In this document: positions 61,340 to 64,000 of the stretch, in pieces | Position numbering within the stretch: the stretch's first letter is position 1 | How the letters are laid out: every line of letters starts with the position of its first letter | Assembly (NCBI GenBank): GCA_016703155.1 | Contig: JADJCP010000010.1 | Location: forward strand, 1-64,000 | Length of the DNA stretch: 64,000 bases | DNA from: Hydrogenophilales bacterium | Lineage (GTDB): Bacteria; Pseudomonadota; Gammaproteobacteria; Burkholderiales; Thiobacillaceae | Reading direction: 5' to 3' | Translations under genes and position numbers: made by a program | The notes under the pieces: model-generated | Seen by the model: only the letters and a program-made list of their open reading frames with translations | Database searches by the model: none | Told to the model about the DNA's origin: nothing

Positions 61340-61787
61340 TATGACCCTGGGTACTGTTCGTCTGCACCGCGTATTGCGCGCCCCGCCCGAGCGGGTCTAT
61401 CGCGCCTTTCTGAATGCCGAGGCCATGGCCAAGTGGTTGCCGCCGAACGGCTTTACGGCGAGCGTGCATCACCTGGATGCGCGGGTCGGCGGCTCGTTCA
61501 GGGTGTCGTTCACCAATTTCACCACCGAGCAGGCCTTCGCCTTCGGCGGCGAGTACCTGGAAGTGTTGCCGAACGAACGGCTGCGTTACACGGACACGTT
61601 CGACGACCCGAACCTTCCGGGCGTCATGCGGACCACGGTGGAATTCAAGGCGGTGTCCTGCGGCACCGAGTTGAGCGTGGTGCAGGAGGGCATCCCCGAA
61701 GCGATCCCCGTCGAGATGTGCTATCTCGGCTGGCAGGAATCGCTCGTTTTGCTGGCGAAGCTGGTCGAGACCGAGATTCGCGAGTAG
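61332..61787 (+). CDS. SRPBCC-family (AHSA1-like) protein
   Basis: A 151-aa lipid-binding-fold protein of the Aha1/SRPBCC type: RVLRAPPERVYRAFLNAEAMAKWLPP at the start, FRVSFTNFTTEQAFAFGGEYLEV, and LGWQESLVLLAKLVE at the end. Members bind hydrophobic ligands or act in stress response; the specific role is unknown. The ATG at 61326 is an alternative start. It is likely co-transcribed with gloA. Confidence 0.85.
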   Translation: MADMTLGTVRLHRVLRAPPERVYRAFLNAEAMAKWLPPNGFTASVHHLDARVGGSFRVSFTNFTTEQAFAFGGEYLEVLPNERLRYTDTFDDPNLPGVMRTTVEFKAVSCGTELSVVQEGIPEAIPVEMCYLGWQESLVLLAKLVETEIRE

Positions 61788-61796
61788 CCGTCAGGC

Positions 61797-62021
61797 TCAG
61801 CAACAGCCGCCGGCGGCTTCCTTGAAGCCAAGCTTCTTGAGAATGGTGACCATCGGGCAGAGGTTGGTGAAGCCCGACTGGAACAGGTTCAGGCCGACGA
61901 AGGCGGTGAACCAGAGCCAGGACATCTCGCCGAGGTTGGCGGTGCCGCCGAAGTGCGCCAATGCCAGGGACAGCAGGATGAAAAAACCGGCGACGATGCG
62001 GACAATGCGTTCGATGGTCAT
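61797..62021 (-). CDS. DUF2892 (YgaP-type) membrane protein with CC tail
   Basis: A 74-aa protein with two helices (IVRIVAGFFILLSLALAHF and WFTAFVGLNLFQSGFTNLC) and the DUF2892 motif N.FQSGFT..CPM..IL...G. It ends in GGCC, a thiol-rich tail. The E. coli homologue domain anchors a rhodanese (YgaP); here it stands alone next to the RND pump gene. A role in sulfide or cyanide handling is conceivable but unproven. Confidence 0.88.
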   Translation of the reverse strand: MTIERIVRIVAGFFILLSLALAHFGGTANLGEMSWLWFTAFVGLNLFQSGFTNLCPMVTILKKLGFKEAAGGCC

Positions 62022-62060
62022 GGGAATGGACTCCTTAAGGTTGCTTGAATAGGGGCTTGA

Positions 62061-64000
62061 TCACGCGGCCGCGCTCTTGCGCTGCCACAGGTAATACATC
62101 AGCGGGATGACCACCAAGGTCAGCGCCGTCGAGGCGAAGGTGCCGAAGATCAGCGACACGGCCAGACCGCCGAACACTGGATCGGTGATCATGATGGCCG
62201 AGCCGAGGATGATCGCCAGGGCGGTCAGCAGGATGGGCCGGAAACGCACCGCGCCGGCTTCGATGACCGCCTGCTCCAGGCCGTAGCCCTGCTTGCGGTA
62301 GTCGAGGATGAAGTCGATCAGCAGCAGCGAGTTGCGCACCACAATGCCGGCGAGGGCGATGACGCCGATCATCGACGTCGCGGTGAAGGCCTGGCCCGTC
62401 GCCCAGTGGCCCGGGAAGACGCCCACCAGGGTCAGGGGAATCGCGCCCATGACGATCACCGGCAGACCGAACGACTTGTAGTAGCCGACCAGCATCAGGT
62501 AAATCAGGATCAGCGCGACGATGAACGCCGAGCCGAGGTCGCGGAACACGTCCAGGGTCAGGCGCATCTCGCCGCCCCAGAGCAGGGTGTTTTCGACGAC
62601 ATCCCTGGGCGCTGCCTGGGTGAAGCCGAGGTTGCCGGTGGTGAAGGTGGCACCGTTGGGCAGTTTCTTGCCATCGAGCATCTCGTCGAGGGCGAGCACG
62701 GCGTAGACCGGGCTGGACTTGAGCAGCTCGCCGCCGACCATGACCATGGGGTGCTGGTCGCGGGCGTAGACGGGCTTGGCCTCGACGACCTTGTCCACCG
62801 TGGCGATGGCCGAAAGCGGTACCTGCATGCCGTGCGGGTTGGTGATGCGCAGCGACATGAGCGTGCCCGGATCGGCGCGTAGTTCCCTGGGCAGGCGTAC
62901 CTTGATGTCGACCGGCTCGCGGCTGTCCTCGGTGTGCAGCGTGCCGATGGCGAAGCCGGAGACGTAGTCGCGCAGCATCTTCGCCACCTGGCCGGGGGCG
63001 ACGCCGGAGAGCAGAGCCTTCTCGGCGTCGACGCGGACATGGAAGCTGTCGAGGTTGGCGGTGACCGAGTCGTCGACGTTGATCATGCCGTAGATCTGGC
63101 CGAAGGCCTGGTCGACGTAGGGCGCGGCGGTACGCAGCTTGTCGTAGTCCGGGCCGTACAGCTCGGCGAGGATTTGCGCCTGCACCGGCGGGCCGGGGGG
63201 CGTTTCGTAGAGCTTCAGCTTGGCCGTCGGAAACTGTTTGCGCACGGCGCCGAGGGCGACATTCAACTGGTCGGCGATCTCGTGGGAACTGTCCGAACGG
63301 TGATGCTTGTCGACCAGATTCAGGCGGATTTGCGCCAGATTCTGACCGCGTTTGATCATGTCGCCGCGCACCAGGGCGGCGAAGTCGATGGGCGCGGTGA
63401 GGCCCAGGAAGGTCTGGTAATTGGTGACATGCGGATGCTTGCCGAGCACCTGGCCGACGGCGCGCGCCACCTGGTCGGTGCCGGCCAGGGCGGTGCCGGC
63501 GGGCATGTCGACCTGCACCAGCAGGGTGTTGGTGTTGTCGTTGGGCAGCATTTTCAGTTCCACGCCGAGCATCGACAGCGGGCCGTTCAGGCCGGACGGG
63601 CGGATGAACTGCCAGGCGGGCATGAGCATGGCGCCGATCAACAGGCCGAGCACGACCAGAAAGGTGATGTTGCGTTTGCCGGCGGAGCGGATCAGCGGCT
63701 GGAGGACGGCGATGTAGGCACGCTGCAGCGCGTCGGGCTGGGGCGGCTCGGAATCGTCCTTGTGCGCGGCGATGGTCGCCATGGCCTTGTTCTTCAGCCA
63801 GAGATTCGACGCCCAGGGCACCGCCATGTAGGCGATGACGATGGAGGCGATCATCGCCACCGGCACATTGAACGGGATCGGCGCCATGAACGGCCCCATC
63901 ATGCCGGTGACGAAGGCCATCGGCACGAAGGCCAGGATGACGGCAATGGTGGCGATGTTGGTCGGGTTGCCGATCTCGTTGGTGGCGGTGATCAGCGTCT
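62061..64000 (-). CDS. RND-family efflux pump inner-membrane protein (partial, N-terminus off window)
   Basis: The C-terminal two-thirds of an AcrB-type proton-driven pump. The frame runs off the right edge: codons before 63926 continue the protein (NEIGNPTNIATIAVILAF), so the window holds only the later part. Helices near YMAVPWASNLWLKN, the IALAGIVVRNSLLLIDFILDY signature and ALTLVVIPLMYYLWQRK confirm the family. The large periplasmic domain sits at about 63.6-62.6 kb. The substrate is not evident; metal (CusA/CzcA) and drug pumps are both possible. Accessory genes would lie beyond 64000. Confidence 0.88.
   Translation of the reverse strand, partial: TLITATNEIGNPTNIATIAVILAFVPMAFVTGMMGPFMAPIPFNVPVAMIASIVIAYMAVPWASNLWLKNKAMATIAAHKDDSEPPQPDALQRAYIAVLQPLIRSAGKRNITFLVVLGLLIGAMLMPAWQFIRPSGLNGPLSMLGVELKMLPNDNTNTLLVQVDMPAGTALAGTDQVARAVGQVLGKHPHVTNYQTFLGLTAPIDFAALVRGDMIKRGQNLAQIRLNLVDKHHRSDSSHEIADQLNVALGAVRKQFPTAKLKLYETPPGPPVQAQILAELYGPDYDKLRTAAPYVDQAFGQIYGMINVDDSVTANLDSFHVRVDAEKALLSGVAPGQVAKMLRDYVSGFAIGTLHTEDSREPVDIKVRLPRELRADPGTLMSLRITNPHGMQVPLSAIATVDKVVEAKPVYARDQHPMVMVGGELLKSSPVYAVLALDEMLDGKKLPNGATFTTGNLGFTQAAPRDVVENTLLWGGEMRLTLDVFRDLGSAFIVALILIYLMLVGYYKSFGLPVIVMGAIPLTLVGVFPGHWATGQAFTATSMIGVIALAGIVVRNSLLLIDFILDYRKQGYGLEQAVIEAGAVRFRPILLTALAIILGSAIMITDPVFGGLAVSLIFGTFASTALTLVVIPLMYYLWQRKSAAA

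Overview
The window is GC-rich, densely coded proteobacterial chromosome. It probably comes from a sulfur- or metal-oxidising chemolithoautotroph of the Betaproteobacteria or a close relative such as Thiobacillus- or Acidithiobacillus-type lineages. The evidence is a phosphoribulokinase (Calvin cycle), an octaheme cytochrome of the tetrathionate-reductase family, a glutamate-cysteine ligase of the Acidithiobacillus/betaproteobacterial type, and the gene orders leuS-lptE-holA-proA-nadD-rsfS and yibN-grxC-(...)-secB-gpsA. The lineage call is inference; no rRNA gene is present.

Layout. 0-4.7 kb: glmU-glmS, an orphan parA, a small lipoprotein and a near-perfect parS site, which fits an origin-proximal position. 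4.7-11.2 kb (minus strand): leuS-lptE-holA-proA-nadD-rsfS. 11.3-15.2 kb: phosphoribulokinase, a TlpA-like thioredoxin, a Pro/Ala-rich secreted protein and long-form hisG. 15.2-18.1 kb (minus): a three-gene redox operon of DUF302 protein, octaheme cytochrome c and cytochrome b. 18.2-19.2 kb: queD and lipB. 19.3-22 kb: a c-di-GMP-I riboswitch with a terminator, followed by a DUF1631-like gene and an EAL-HDOD gene. 22.1-25.1 kb: a TRAP transporter (dctPQM). 25.3-32.5 kb: rlmL, a DinB-like gene, apbE, gshB, gshA, trmL and an rlmN-like gene. 32.5-36.4 kb (minus): yibN-grxC-trxC-second PRK-secB-gpsA. 36.5-39.8 kb: a MASE1 histidine kinase, a FixJ-type regulator and a diguanylate cyclase. 39.8-48.8 kb: an ion- and osmo-homeostasis block of two cation/proton antiporters, a MarR regulator, two mechanosensitive-type membrane proteins, a LapA-domain protein, a P2-type cation ATPase and a pentapeptide-repeat protein. 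49.1-56.5 kb: a complete chlamydial-type V-ATPase operon in the order B-D-I-K-E-C-A. 56.5-61 kb: a repeat-rich accessory stretch with four copies of an ~87-bp palindromic element and a 217-bp tandem duplication. 61-64 kb: gloA, an SRPBCC gene, a DUF2892 gene and the C-terminal part of an RND efflux pump that runs off the window.

How the parts work together. The TRAP transporter, the antiporters and the V-ATPase rotor subunit, which carries the Na+-binding residue pattern, point to a working sodium economy. The riboswitch operon, the diguanylate cyclase and the EAL-HDOD protein point to c-di-GMP control. Glutathione synthesis, grxC, trxC, glyoxalase and the periplasmic cytochromes point to heavy thiol and sulfur redox traffic.

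Quality note. At least nine single-base frameshifts break otherwise intact genes: glmU twice, parA, nadD, the V-ATPase I and C genes, the V-ATPase A gene twice, and a Sel1-repeat gene. Nearly all sit in short homopolymers and several hit genes that are normally essential, so I read them as assembly indels, not decay.
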